Part shown: positions 8,200-17,463 of the stretch, in pieces
Layout of the letters: each line of letters begins with the position of its first letter
Numbering within the stretch: the stretch's first letter is position 1
Notes under the pieces: generated by a model
The model's input: only the letters and a program-made list of their open reading frames with translations
What the model was told of the DNA's origin: nothing
The model's database searches: none
Origin: Oceanimonas baumannii
GTDB lineage: Bacteria > Pseudomonadota > Gammaproteobacteria > Enterobacterales > Aeromonadaceae
Assembly: GCF_002245495.1 (NCBI RefSeq)
Contig: NZ_NQJF01000007.1
Span: forward strand, 168,732 to 232,731
Length of the DNA stretch: 64,000 nt
Reading direction: 5' to 3'
Made by a program: the position numbers and the translations under genes

Positions 8200-9963
8200 T
8201 CAATTTTTTCTGAATACATAGTTGCCTTTAATTTTCCGCCACAGACCGAAGACATCGGTGCGGGGAAAGATGGCGATGCGGCGGATCTGATAGCGATCTT
8301 CGTGCATGGCCAGGGGGCCGCTGTTGGTAGCCACGGCAAAGGGATAACCCAGCTCTTTGGCCAGCTGTTTACTGTCTTCATTGTGAATGCCGAAGGGGTA
8401 GGCAAATGACGTCAGCTTGTGTCCCAGCAGTTGTTCCAGCTGTGTCTTATTTTCCGCTATTTCAATGCGCTGCTGTTCGCGCCCGAGCTGGTCCAGTTTC
8501 GGATGGGTCAGGGTATGTCCGCCAAATTCCACCAGACCGGAATTGGCCATTTCTTTTATCTGGGCGGGCGTCATGAGCTCAACGGTTTTTTCGGGATTTT
8601 CGGGGTTTTCTACATCCCAGCGGTTAAATGTTTCGCCGGTCACAGCATAGATCACCGCCTTGAAGCCGTACTTTTTCAGCAACGGAAACAGCAGCTCAAA
8701 GTTGTCCTTGTAGCCATCGTCCACCGTGATGATGATGTACTTTTTGCCGGCTTCCAGCCGGCTGGCCATGCCTCTGTCTGCAAGCTCGGCAAAGGTGAGG
8801 GTTTCATACCCCAGACGCTTCAGCAGCTTAAAGTGCTTCTCCAGCATGTTGACGTGCAGATAGGTGCCATGAACCCCTTTTTCACTGTCATCCCGGATAA
8901 AGCGGTGATACATGATGATGGGTATTTCCCGCCGTAGCCGGTGCACGATTACGCTCTGATAGTGGTGTTCCAGCTCATCAGTCACTGCCTGCAGATCATA
9001 GGCGGCCCTGACAGTTCCGGCCAGGGTGGCGTTGTTAAAGCAAGTATTCAGCGCGTCGGTGATTCGAACGGGCAGGGCAGCAAAGTCAATATCCAGATCG
9101 TTCGGGCCTATATCGCCGAAGTTGCTTGCCATGGCGGCGTCAATGTTCTCGGTTGTCACCAACCCAACGGCCTCGGCCTCGCCCACGGCAAATACCGGGC
9201 GCTGCATCAGGATAGCTTCCATGGCTACCCGGCCGGCACCGATCACCAGATCGGAGTGGGCCATCAGCTCGGGCACGTCCTGTACATACCCAAGAAATTC
9301 CACCTTATCCTGAAAACGCTGAAAGCGCTCGGGCACCTGCGAGCCAGAGGCGATTTTTACCCGGTAACATTCCAGGTCCAGGCACTGATCCAGCAAGCGA
9401 TAACACAGCTCGCCCTTGGGCCCGGTGAGTCGGCCGATAATGCTTATCACCGGTTTATGATTGTCTGGTGCCGGCATCGGCTGGTAGTGCTCGGTGTCGA
9501 TACCGTTACGGCCAATGGCAATCAACTCGGGAGAGACACGGAGTCCGGTCACCAGCTGCTCCCGAACTGCTTCGCATACCGCCAGGGCGCGGTCACCCAG
9601 AGCGTGAAAGTTCTTGCGGGAGGCATGCACAGGCTGACGACCATGCACCGTGGTGAGCATGGGGGTGCCGGTGAGCTTGCAGGCAATATAACAGCTCCAG
9701 CTTGAGGCGCGGCTATGGGCATGCACCAGCTGAATACGGTGTTTCTTAATCAGGTAAACCAGGTAGCATACATGCCAGAAGCGGCGGGGAATGCTGCGTT
9801 TGTTAAAACGCAGCATGAAAAACTCCCCTTGGTGCGGCTTGGTCAGGGTGTCGGAAACATAAAACACCCGGTGACCGCGAGCGGTAAGCGCGTCGCCCAC
9901 CGTGGTGGCGTATACCTCTGCGCCGGTTACCTCGAGCTGAGACAACGCCATCAGAATGTTCAT
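8200..9963 (-). CDS. wahA: Bifunctional core GlcNAc transferase (GT4) / N-deacetylase, WahA type
   Basis: A 587-residue two-domain protein. Residues 1 to about 350 form a GT4 glycosyltransferase (MNILMALSQLEVTGAEVYA, then ISIIGRLTGPKGE and the later IGAGRVAMEAILMQRPVFA). From about residue 370 there is a NodB-type polysaccharide deacetylase with ITVDDGY (metal Asp), FGGHTLTHP (the two metal His) and FAYPFG. In Aeromonas hydrophila a single gene, wahA, adds GlcNAc and deacetylates it to GlcN in the core, and this architecture and its place beside hldD match. I chose ATG 9963 over a frame extended into hldD. Activity is inferred. Confidence 0.85.
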   Translation of the reverse strand: MNILMALSQLEVTGAEVYATTVGDALTARGHRVFYVSDTLTKPHQGEFFMLRFNKRSIPRRFWHVCYLVYLIKKHRIQLVHAHSRASSWSCYIACKLTGTPMLTTVHGRQPVHASRKNFHALGDRALAVCEAVREQLVTGLRVSPELIAIGRNGIDTEHYQPMPAPDNHKPVISIIGRLTGPKGELCYRLLDQCLDLECYRVKIASGSQVPERFQRFQDKVEFLGYVQDVPELMAHSDLVIGAGRVAMEAILMQRPVFAVGEAEAVGLVTTENIDAAMASNFGDIGPNDLDIDFAALPVRITDALNTCFNNATLAGTVRAAYDLQAVTDELEHHYQSVIVHRLRREIPIIMYHRFIRDDSEKGVHGTYLHVNMLEKHFKLLKRLGYETLTFAELADRGMASRLEAGKKYIIITVDDGYKDNFELLFPLLKKYGFKAVIYAVTGETFNRWDVENPENPEKTVELMTPAQIKEMANSGLVEFGGHTLTHPKLDQLGREQQRIEIAENKTQLEQLLGHKLTSFAYPFGIHNEDSKQLAKELGYPFAVATNSGPLAMHEDRYQIRRIAIFPRTDVFGLWRKIKGNYVFRKN

Positions 9964-9971
9964 GGCGTGCC

Positions 9972-10925
9972 TTATTTGTTCAGCCAGCTCATGTATTCGG
10001 CCACACCCTCGGCCACGGTTTTGAACGTGTGGGGGCAACCTGCGGCACGCAACTTGGTGAGATCAGCTTCGGTAAAGCTCTGGTAGCGGCCCTTCAGGTG
10101 GTCGGGGAAGGGGATGTACTCGATTTCACCCTTGCCGTGATGCTTGATCACCGCTTCGGCCACATTCTGGAAGGGCTCGGCGCGACCGGTGCCGCAGTTG
10201 AAGATGCCGGACACTTCCGGGTTCTGCCAGAACCAGAGATTGACAGCGCACACATCGCCCACATAAATGAAGTCGCGCATCTGGCCGCCGTCGCCGTAGC
10301 CGTCGCAGCCGGCAAACAGCTTGGGGTTTTCGCCTTTGTGTAATTGGGTGTTGAGGTGGAAAGCCACGCTCGACATGCTGCCCTTGTGCTGCTCGCGGGG
10401 GCCGTACACGTTGAAGTATTTGAGGCCCACTACCTGCGAAGATATTTCCGGCATCAGGCGGCGCACATACTGATCGAACAGTTGTTTGGAGTAACCGTAT
10501 ACGTTAAGCGGCTGTTCATATTGCGGCTCTTCGATAAAGTTGTCGTTGCGGCCGCCGTAGGTGGCGGCGGAAGAGGCGTAGATAAACGGAATTTCCCGCT
10601 CCAGGCAGTAGTGCAGCAGATCCTTGGAGTACTCGTAGTTGTTCTCCATCATGAACTTGCCATCCCACTCGGTGGTGGCAGAGCAGGCACCCTCGTGGAA
10701 AATGACCTCGATGCCGCCCCATTCTTCAAACTCGTCGCCGGACACGATACGGTGCAGAAACTCATCTTTATCCAGGTAATCGGCAATGGTCAGATCGACC
10801 AGGTTGACGAATTTGGTACCGTCGGTCAGATCGTCGATCACCACCACGTCAGTGCGGCCTTGTTCATTCAGGTTTTTTACCAGGTTGCTGCCAATAAAGC
10901 CGGCACCGCCAGTTACAATGATCAT
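9972..10925 (-). CDS. hldD: ADP-L-glycero-D-manno-heptose 6-epimerase
   Basis: A 317-residue extended short-chain dehydrogenase that makes the ADP-L,D-heptose donor used by the heptosyltransferases in this locus. The NADP-binding [14 protein letters not shown] is at the very N-terminus, which fixes the start at 10925 rather than an upstream in-frame ATG at 10994. The catalytic YGYSK is near residue 140, and the mid-protein [13 protein letters not shown] is typical of HldD. It is the first gene of a leftward run with wahA (8-base gap), GT25 and the pyruvyl transferase. It is divergent from a TetR regulator. Confidence 0.95.
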   Translation of the reverse strand: MIIVTGGAGFIGSNLVKNLNEQGRTDVVVIDDLTDGTKFVNLVDLTIADYLDKDEFLHRIVSGDEFEEWGGIEVIFHEGACSATTEWDGKFMMENNYEYSKDLLHYCLEREIPFIYASSAATYGGRNDNFIEEPQYEQPLNVYGYSKQLFDQYVRRLMPEISSQVVGLKYFNVYGPREQHKGSMSSVAFHLNTQLHKGENPKLFAGCDGYGDGGQMRDFIYVGDVCAVNLWFWQNPEVSGIFNCGTGRAEPFQNVAEAVIKHHGKGEIEYIPFPDHLKGRYQSFTEADLTKLRAAGCPHTFKTVAEGVAEYMSWLNK

Positions 10926-11080
10926 CGCTGTCTGCCTCTTTCTGGCCGGCACGGATGTCCGGCAATTCGAAGAAATTTTTCGCAAGTTTATCACGCCCGA
11001 AGCGCAGAAAACTAACCCTGAGTACTGTGTTACTATTCAGTTACCACTTCGTGAACAGCCATTGTGGCCGGGGCAACCCG

Positions 11081-11743
11081 ATGAAAACCAGGGATCGCAT
11101 TGTGGCTGCCGCGCTCGCTCTGTTCAACGAGCAGGGGGAAGCCAGGGTGACAACCAATCATATCGCCGCTCATCTAGGGATCAGCCCAGGTAATCTGTAT
11201 TACCATTTTCGCAACAAAAATGACATCATTCACTGCATTTTTGCCGATTATAGCGCTCATCTACGCAAAAGCTTTGTGCCTGTTGAAGGGACAGTGAATA
11301 CCAGCCCGGCACTTTGGCTGCACTATCTGGATGCTGTTTTCTATGTCATGTGGGAGTTCCGTTTTCTGTATGCCAACCTTAATGACATTCTGCAGCGGGA
11401 TGCGCTATTGCACCGGCAATATTTGGAGCTGCAGCGAGAGCTTGAAGGTAACCTGCAGGCATTGTTACAGGAGCTGAACACGCAACAGGCATTAATGATA
11501 CCGGATGAAGATATCGTCATTCTGGCGCAAAACCTGAAAATGCTGGTGTCCTGCTGGGTGAGTTATCAGCAGGTGCAGCTACCTCACGTTCGGATCAGCC
11601 AGGCGATGTTGTATGAGGGGGTGGTCAGAGTACTTTTTCTGCTTAAACCTTATTTTCATTCGAATAAAGGACTCGAATTGGGCCAGCTGCTGGAACATTA
11701 CCGTGTGCTGTCGGCTGCCTCCGGTGATCCCTTTCACAAATAG
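11081..11743 (+). CDS. TetR family transcriptional regulator
   Basis: A 220-residue regulator. The N-terminal helix-turn-helix (TRDRIVAAALALFNEQGE, then TTNHIAAHLGISPGNLYYHF at about residues 25-45) is TetR-type. The remainder resembles the large alpha-helical ligand domain seen in one TetR subgroup (PF13972-like, judged from memory). I chose ATG at 11081 because residues before it in the longer frame are not conserved. It is divergent from hldD and lies 96 bases upstream of kbl-tdh in the same direction, so it could control threonine catabolism. That link is inferred from position only. Ligand unknown. Confidence 0.85.
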   Translation: MKTRDRIVAAALALFNEQGEARVTTNHIAAHLGISPGNLYYHFRNKNDIIHCIFADYSAHLRKSFVPVEGTVNTSPALWLHYLDAVFYVMWEFRFLYANLNDILQRDALLHRQYLELQRELEGNLQALLQELNTQQALMIPDEDIVILAQNLKMLVSCWVSYQQVQLPHVRISQAMLYEGVVRVLFLLKPYFHSNKGLELGQLLEHYRVLSAASGDPFHK

Positions 11744-11839
11744 TGCTTTTTAACGGAATAATTTATGAGGATTAGGATGTGAAATAGTAAAATGGTCTAA
11801 ATTTGACCCAGATGACCACATGGAAAACGGGAGTTTGTT

Positions 11840-13030
11840 ATGTCGTCGGCATTTTATGCTTACTTATCCGAACAACTGGAAAACACCAAAGCGGAAGGGC
11901 TCTACAAAAAGGAACGGGTGATTACTTCGCCGCAGAGTGCCGCTATTCAGGTGGGTGAACAGGAGGTGATTAACTTCTGTGCCAACAACTACCTGGGGTT
12001 GGCTAATCACCCCTCCCTGGTGGAGGCGGCAAAGCAGGGGCTGCAAAGTCATGGTTTTGGCATGGCCTCGGTGCGTTTTATCTGTGGTACTCAGGATCTG
12101 CACAAGCAGCTGGAAACAGAGCTGTCGTCCTTTCTCGGTATGGAAGATACCATTCTTTATACCTCCTGCTTTGATGCCAACGCCGGTCTGTTTGAGACCC
12201 TTCTGGGTCCGGAAGACGCGATTATTTCCGATGCGCTGAACCATGCATCCATTATTGACGGTGTGCGTCTGTGTAAAGCCAAACGTTACCGCTATGCCAA
12301 TAACAACATGGCCGAGCTGGAAAGCCGTTTGCAGCAGGCCGAGGAAGACGGTGCCCGCTTTAAGCTGATCGCCACCGACGGCGTTTTTTCCATGGATGGC
12401 GTTATTGCCAATCTGAGCGCTATTTGCGATCTGGCCGACAAATACAATGCGCTGGTGATGGTGGACGACTCTCATGCCGTCGGCTTTGTGGGTGAGCAGG
12501 GCCGGGGTACTCATGAATACTGTGAGGTCATGAACCGGGTCGATATTATTACCGGAACCCTGGGCAAGGCGCTGGGTGGTGCCTCCGGCGGCTATACTTC
12601 GGGCAAAAAAGAGGTGATCGACTGGCTGCGCCAGCGCTCCCGGCCCTACCTGTTCTCCAACTCGGTGGCCCCTGCCATCGTTGCCGCTTCGATCAGGGTG
12701 CTGGAGATGCTGAAAAACGGCGATGACCTGCGACACAAGGTGCGGGAAAACAGTGATTACTTCAGAGCGGAAATGACCGCTGCCGGCTTTACTCTAGCGG
12801 GCAAGGATCACGCCATTATTCCGGTGATGCTGGGTGATGCTGCTCTGGCTTCACAAATGGCTGACAAGTTGCTGGAAAAAGGGATTTACGTGATCGGCTT
12901 TTCCTTCCCGGTGGTGCCCAAGGGACAGGCCCGTATTCGCACCCAGATGTCGGCGGCGCACAGTCGCGAGCAGCTGGACCGGGCTATTGCAGCCTTTACC
13001 GAAGTGGGTCGTGAGCTGGGCGTGATCTGA
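11840..13030 (+). CDS. kbl: 2-amino-3-ketobutyrate CoA ligase (glycine C-acetyltransferase)
   Basis: A 396-residue PLP-dependent enzyme of the alpha-oxoamine synthase family. It splits 2-amino-3-ketobutyrate with CoA into glycine and acetyl-CoA, the second step of threonine degradation. The Schiff-base lysine is in [18 protein letters not shown], the cofactor Asp/His region in [12 protein letters not shown], and the N-terminal [14 protein letters not shown] is typical. Length matches the E. coli enzyme. A purine-rich GGGAG lies 7 bases before the ATG. tdh follows after 10 bases, forming the usual kbl-tdh operon. Confidence 0.95.
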   Translation: MSSAFYAYLSEQLENTKAEGLYKKERVITSPQSAAIQVGEQEVINFCANNYLGLANHPSLVEAAKQGLQSHGFGMASVRFICGTQDLHKQLETELSSFLGMEDTILYTSCFDANAGLFETLLGPEDAIISDALNHASIIDGVRLCKAKRYRYANNNMAELESRLQQAEEDGARFKLIATDGVFSMDGVIANLSAICDLADKYNALVMVDDSHAVGFVGEQGRGTHEYCEVMNRVDIITGTLGKALGGASGGYTSGKKEVIDWLRQRSRPYLFSNSVAPAIVAASIRVLEMLKNGDDLRHKVRENSDYFRAEMTAAGFTLAGKDHAIIPVMLGDAALASQMADKLLEKGIYVIGFSFPVVPKGQARIRTQMSAAHSREQLDRAIAAFTEVGRELGVI

Positions 13031-13040
13031 GGGAAACACC

Positions 13041-14066
13041 ATGAAAGCATTAGCAAAACTGAAAGCCGAACCCGGGATCTGGATGACTGATGTGCCCGAG
13101 CCGGAGTTGGGCCACAACGATCTGCTGATTAAAATTCGTAAAACGGCCATCTGCGGTACCGATATCCATATTTATAACTGGGATGACTGGTCGCAAAAGA
13201 CCATTCCGGTGCCCATGGTGGTCGGTCATGAATACGTGGGTGAAGTGGTGGCCATCGGCCAGGAAGTACGTGGCTTCTCCATTGGTGACCGGGTGTCCGG
13301 TGAAGGCCATATCACCTGTGGCCATTGCCGTAACTGCCGGGCCGGACGTACTCATTTGTGCCGTAATACCGTCGGTGTGGGTGTGAACCGGGAAGGTGCC
13401 TTTGCCGAGTATCTGGTGATCCCGGCTTTTAACGCCTTTAAGCTGCCTGATGAAATCTCTGACGATCTGGCATCCATCTTCGACCCGTTTGGTAACGCGG
13501 TACATACTGCGCTGTCGTTCGATCTGGTGGGAGAAGATGTGCTAATCACCGGTGCCGGCCCTATCGGTATTATGGCCGCTGCCGTGGCCCGCCATGTGGG
13601 TGCGCGTCATGTGGTGATTACCGATGTTAACGACTACCGTCTTGCCCTGGCCCGTGACATGGGTGTCACCCGGGCAGTGAATGTGGCGACCGAAAAGCTG
13701 GACGATGTGATGGCCGAGCTGGGCATGACCGAGGGCTTTGATGTCGGCCTGGAGATGTCCGGGGTGCCGGCGGCGTTTCAGGACATGCTGGCCAAAATGA
13801 ACCATGGTGGCAAGGTAGCCATGCTGGGGATTCCGCCGTCTGATATGGCGATCGACTGGAATCAGGTAATCTTTAAAGGGCTGGTGCTCAAGGGTATTTA
13901 CGGCCGGGAAATGTTTGAAACCTGGTACAAAATGGCCAGCCTTATTCAGTCGGGTCTGGATCTGAGCCCGATTATCACGCATCACTTTAAGGTGGACGAT
14001 TTCCAGCAGGGCTTCGACATTATGCGTTCCGGTCAGTCCGGCAAGGTGATCCTCGACTGGCAATAA
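13041..14066 (+). CDS. tdh: L-threonine 3-dehydrogenase
   Basis: A 341-residue zinc-dependent medium-chain dehydrogenase that oxidises threonine to 2-amino-3-ketobutyrate with NAD. Catalytic zinc ligands appear in [12 protein letters not shown] (Cys38 region) and GHEYVGEV (His/Glu near 63). The structural zinc cysteines are in [15 protein letters not shown]. The NAD-binding [18 protein letters not shown] follows at about residue 170. Length equals the E. coli protein. It is the second gene of the kbl-tdh operon, with a probable terminator at 14124-14153. Confidence 0.95.
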   Translation: MKALAKLKAEPGIWMTDVPEPELGHNDLLIKIRKTAICGTDIHIYNWDDWSQKTIPVPMVVGHEYVGEVVAIGQEVRGFSIGDRVSGEGHITCGHCRNCRAGRTHLCRNTVGVGVNREGAFAEYLVIPAFNAFKLPDEISDDLASIFDPFGNAVHTALSFDLVGEDVLITGAGPIGIMAAAVARHVGARHVVITDVNDYRLALARDMGVTRAVNVATEKLDDVMAELGMTEGFDVGLEMSGVPAAFQDMLAKMNHGGKVAMLGIPPSDMAIDWNQVIFKGLVLKGIYGREMFETWYKMASLIQSGLDLSPIITHHFKVDDFQQGFDIMRSGQSGKVILDWQ

Positions 14067-14123
14067 GCGTCCGTTGTGCAGTGACAGCATTTTGCGTTCT
14101 GCAACAGCGGTGATCAGAAAAGC

Positions 14124-14153
14124 AAAGGGAGCAGTGTTACAGCCGCTCCCTTT
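14124..14153 (+). terminator. Terminator after kbl-tdh
   Basis: AAAGGGAGC (14124-14132) and GCTCCCTTT (14145-14153) form a perfect 9-bp stem with a 12-base loop, followed by CGTTTCCTTGTTT. It lies 57 bases past the tdh stop. Confidence 0.65.
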
Positions 14154-14241
14154 CGTTTCCTTGTTTGCACATGCGTTGCCTGCTCCGGCAGTTCCCCGTC
14201 AATACCACTTCCCTTGCACTCTGCCAACACTCCCGGGTTTT

Positions 14242-14727
14242 CTACGCCAGATGATCCAGCGGCAGGGCGGTATCGTGCTTGATGCGCCGTAGTACAAAAC
14301 TGGAGCGAACTCCGGTCACTCCCTCCAGCCGGGTCAGTTTGCCCAGCAAAAACTGCTGATAATGCTCCATGTCGCGTACGATCACTTTGAGCTGGTAGTC
14401 GGCTTCGGTGCCGGTGATTAGATCACATTCCAACACTTCGGAAAAGCTCAGCACGGCGGCGTCAAAGGCTTCAAACCGCTCCGGCGTGTGCCGGTCGAGG
14501 GAAATATGAATATAGGCCTGCAGGGTCAGCCCCAATCTGGCGGCATCGAGCAGGGTGACGTGATCGGCGATCAGGCCGGCGTCTTCCAGTGCTTTTACCC
14601 GCCGCGAGCAGGGTGACGGAGACAGTCCCACCCGCTCGGCCAGCTCCAGATTGCTGATGCGGCCGTGGCGCTGCATCAGGTCAAGTATGCGCCTGTCGGT
14701 ACGATCCAGTTGTATCAGTTTGCTCAT
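14242..14727 (-). CDS. Lrp/AsnC family transcriptional regulator
   Basis: A 161-residue regulator with an N-terminal helix-turn-helix (LDRTDRRILDLMQRHGR, NLELAERVGLSPSPCSRRVK at about residues 5-45) and a C-terminal RAM ligand/oligomerisation domain (GLTLQAYIHISLDRH to CDLITGTEADYQLKVIVRD). I chose ATG 14727, which gives the usual short N-terminus MSKLIQLD; an ATG six codons upstream is less likely. It is not Lrp itself: the N-terminal part is shorter and diverged. The promoter region contains repeated ACCCTTT/AAAGGGT half-sites that could be its own operator. Target genes are unknown; YdeP is the adjacent gene. Confidence 0.9.
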   Translation of the reverse strand: MSKLIQLDRTDRRILDLMQRHGRISNLELAERVGLSPSPCSRRVKALEDAGLIADHVTLLDAARLGLTLQAYIHISLDRHTPERFEAFDAAVLSFSEVLECDLITGTEADYQLKVIVRDMEHYQQFLLGKLTRLEGVTGVRSSFVLRRIKHDTALPLDHLA

Positions 14728-15031
14728 ACTCACACCCCAAAACAATAATTAACCCTTTATAAGTTTACATGGGGTGATTGATTGCTTAAAGGGTGTTTTA
14801 TAAGGGGTACTTTGCAACCACTCCCCCCGGCTTTGGGGGTACTATGATTTCACCTTAACGGGAACAGCAGACCGGTATCACCGGACCCTGCCGCCAGCCG
14901 GAATATCCTTTCGGTACGCACCACAAGCGCAGTACTTCAAACAGGAGTGCAACAGCGTAGAAAAACGGGCCACAAGCCCGCCAAGGGCACAAAAAGCCAG
15001 CCACTCGGGCTGGCTTTGGTGTTTCTGGTGG
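14728..15031. other. 304-base gap: Lrp-type promoter region with inverted repeats, then ydeP terminator
   Basis: No gene is visible here. AACCCTTTATAA (14751-14762) is inverted at 14798-14809 (10 of 12 matches), and a third AAAGGGT lies at 14788-14794, so three related half-sites lie upstream of the Lrp-type gene. A GC-rich palindrome at about 14819-14841 (ACTCCCCC and GGGGGT arms) follows. The part from 14850 to 14985 shows nothing I recognise. Confidence 0.4.
14993..15017 (-). terminator. Intrinsic terminator after the YdeP-type gene
   Basis: A perfect 10-bp stem AAAGCCAGCC/GGCTGGCTTT with a five-base loop is followed on the minus strand by a T-run (TTTTT in total). It lies 15 bases beyond the YdeP-type stop codon. 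Confidence 0.75.
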
Positions 15032-17323
15032 TCAGATAATTCGTTGATTTTCCTGTTTTCGGATCAGAACCGCGATGGACTTGGAGGTGGGAGTGTGGCT
15101 GTCGTCACCGGTGCTGTGCAAGGGTACCAGAGGGTTGGTCTCCGGATAATAGGCGGCCACGTTGCCGGCAGGAATGTCGTAGGCCACCACACGGAAACCA
15201 CTTACACTGCGCGTCACACCATCATGCCAGAGTGAAATCATTTCCACCTCGTCTCCTTCATGCAGTGCACGGCGGCGTATTTCATCCGGGTGCATAAACA
15301 GTACCATACGTTGGCCATACACGCCCCGGTAGCGGTCATCCATACCGTAGATGGTGGTGTTGTATTGATCGTGTGAACGCAGTGTCTGCAGGATAGACGC
15401 TGTTTCGCCATCGGCCTCGGCGGGCAGCAGGTGTGCGGGTAAAGGGCCGCCGGCAAAATTGGCCTTGCCAGTGGTGGTTTGCCAGATATATTCGGCGGCG
15501 GAGTTGCCAAGGTAAAAGCCGCCCGGCTGCTGTAATCGTTCGTTGAATTGTTCAAAGCCGGGAAGAGTGGCGGCCATGTGATCGCGGATGCGGTTGTAGT
15601 CGTCGGCCAGTGCGATCCAGTCTACAGTCTGTCTGCCTAAGACGGCCTGGGCGATTCCTGCGATAATGGCGGTTTCCGAGCGCTGATGGGGACTGTTAGG
15701 CTTGCCCACTCCCTGGGAGGCATGGACCATGCTGAAGGAGTCCTCCACCGTAATAAACTGCGGCCCGGATGCCCGGATATCGGTCTCTGTGCGTCCCAGG
15801 CAAGGCAGGATCAGCGCTTCCTTGCCGGTCATCAGGTGGCTGCGGTTGAGCTTGGTACTGATCTGTACGGTCAGGTCACAGTTGGCAAGCGCCTCGGCGG
15901 TAACATGGGTGTCGGGGGCGGCGGCAGCAATATTGCCACCCAGTGCAATAAACACTTTTGAATGGCCGTCGAGCATGGCCTGAATGGCCGCCACGGCGTT
16001 ATGACCGGGCTGGCGCGGCATGGGGGTGCCAAAATGGTGCTCCAGACGGTCGAGAAAAGCGGTGTCGGGCTGTTCGTTAATGCCCACGGTGCGGTTGCCT
16101 TGTACATTGCTGTGACCGCGTACCGGGCACAGGCCGGCGCCGGGTTTGCCAATCTGGCCGCGTAGCAGCTGCAGGTTAACGATTTCCCGTATGGTAGCCA
16201 CCGAGTGCTTGTGTTGGGTAATACCCATGGCCCAGGTACAGATCGCCCGTCTGGCGCCGGCATAGATTTCGGCTGCTTTGTGAATATCCGTCCGACTCAG
16301 GCCCGACTGGTTTTCTATCTGTTGCCAGGAGGTGGCCGCCACATCTGCCATGTAGTCGTCCAGGCCTTGTGTATGTCTGGTAATAAAATCCCGGTCCAGC
16401 AGTCCCTGTTCACCCCGCTCCAGCGCTGCTGCGTCCCACTCCAGTATCAGCTTGGCGATGCCCCGTACCGCCGCCATATCCCCCCCTAGACGGGGACAAA
16501 GGTACAGGCTGGAAATGGACGAGTCTTTGGAGGTCAGCATTTCAGCCGGGCTTTGTGGATCGGCAAACCGTTCCAGCCCTCTTTCCTTGAGGTTATTAAA
16601 GCTGACAATGGCTGTGCCCTGGCGTGATGCATTGCGCAGGCTGTGAAGCATGCGCGGATGATTGGTGCCCGGGTTCTGACCAAACACAAAAATGGCATCG
16701 GACTGCTCAAAGTCCTGTAAAGTTACCGTTCCCTTGCCTACGCCAATGGCCCGGCTGAGGGCCACGCCGCTGGCTTCGTGACACAGGTTGGAGCAGTCGG
16801 GAAAGTTATTGGTACCAAAGAGCCGGCCAAATAACTGGTAAAGATAAGCCGCTTCATTGCTGGCCCGGCCCGAAGTATAAAGTTCCAGCTGATCCGGGTG
16901 TGCCAGCCGGCTCAGGTGACGACCAATCAGGGCAAACGCCTCGTCCCAGGAGATGGGCTCATAGTGGTCGGTTTCCCGGTTCAGGTACATGGGTTGCTCA
17001 ATACGTCCCTGATACTCCAGAAAATAATCACTTTGCTGGCGCAGCCGGCTGACCGGGTGCTGTCTGAAAAAGGCCGGGGTTACTTTGCTGGCTGTGGCTT
17101 CCCAACTGATGGCCTTGGCCCCGTTTTCACAAAAGGAAAAGTGTTTTCCCTGCTCGTCGCCCCAGGCACAGCCCGGGCAGTCAAAGCCTTTGACCTGGTT
17201 GGCGCGCAGCAGATTACGCAGGTTGGCGGCGGGCTTTTTGCTGCCGAGCACGAAGCGGGTGGTGGAGGCCAGCGCACCCCAGCCCCCGGCGGCACCCTGA
17301 TAGGGTTTTATTTTTTTACTCAT
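15032..17323 (-). CDS. Molybdopterin oxidoreductase, FdhF/YdeP family
   Basis: A 763-residue molybdenum bis-MGD enzyme of the YdeP group. FDCPGCAWGD near residue 50 is the reduced cysteine motif of this group in place of a full ferredoxin-type cluster. The middle carries molybdopterin-binding stretches (FGQNPGTNHPRML, ALGGNIAAAAPDTH). The C-terminal MGD-binding domain has SHDQYNTTIYGMDDRYRGVYG. There is no Tat signal, so it is cytoplasmic. YdeP-type proteins are formate-dehydrogenase-like but their substrate is not settled; the E. coli one is linked to acid resistance. It is divergent from a LysR regulator, which probably controls it. Confidence 0.85.
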   Translation of the reverse strand: MSKKIKPYQGAAGGWGALASTTRFVLGSKKPAANLRNLLRANQVKGFDCPGCAWGDEQGKHFSFCENGAKAISWEATASKVTPAFFRQHPVSRLRQQSDYFLEYQGRIEQPMYLNRETDHYEPISWDEAFALIGRHLSRLAHPDQLELYTSGRASNEAAYLYQLFGRLFGTNNFPDCSNLCHEASGVALSRAIGVGKGTVTLQDFEQSDAIFVFGQNPGTNHPRMLHSLRNASRQGTAIVSFNNLKERGLERFADPQSPAEMLTSKDSSISSLYLCPRLGGDMAAVRGIAKLILEWDAAALERGEQGLLDRDFITRHTQGLDDYMADVAATSWQQIENQSGLSRTDIHKAAEIYAGARRAICTWAMGITQHKHSVATIREIVNLQLLRGQIGKPGAGLCPVRGHSNVQGNRTVGINEQPDTAFLDRLEHHFGTPMPRQPGHNAVAAIQAMLDGHSKVFIALGGNIAAAAPDTHVTAEALANCDLTVQISTKLNRSHLMTGKEALILPCLGRTETDIRASGPQFITVEDSFSMVHASQGVGKPNSPHQRSETAIIAGIAQAVLGRQTVDWIALADDYNRIRDHMAATLPGFEQFNERLQQPGGFYLGNSAAEYIWQTTTGKANFAGGPLPAHLLPAEADGETASILQTLRSHDQYNTTIYGMDDRYRGVYGQRMVLFMHPDEIRRRALHEGDEVEMISLWHDGVTRSVSGFRVVAYDIPAGNVAAYYPETNPLVPLHSTGDDSHTPTSKSIAVLIRKQENQRII

Positions 17324-17463
17324 ACGGGAATCCGACTGACGGTTTTATCCCAGTGTAAAGAGGCGGGATGTGCCTTTCTAATTGAAAGGTTCGATGCTCA
17401 TATAGATATAATTTATCACATATAAGCTTATTAATTTTTGGTGTTGATGGAAGGAACGCCGGG

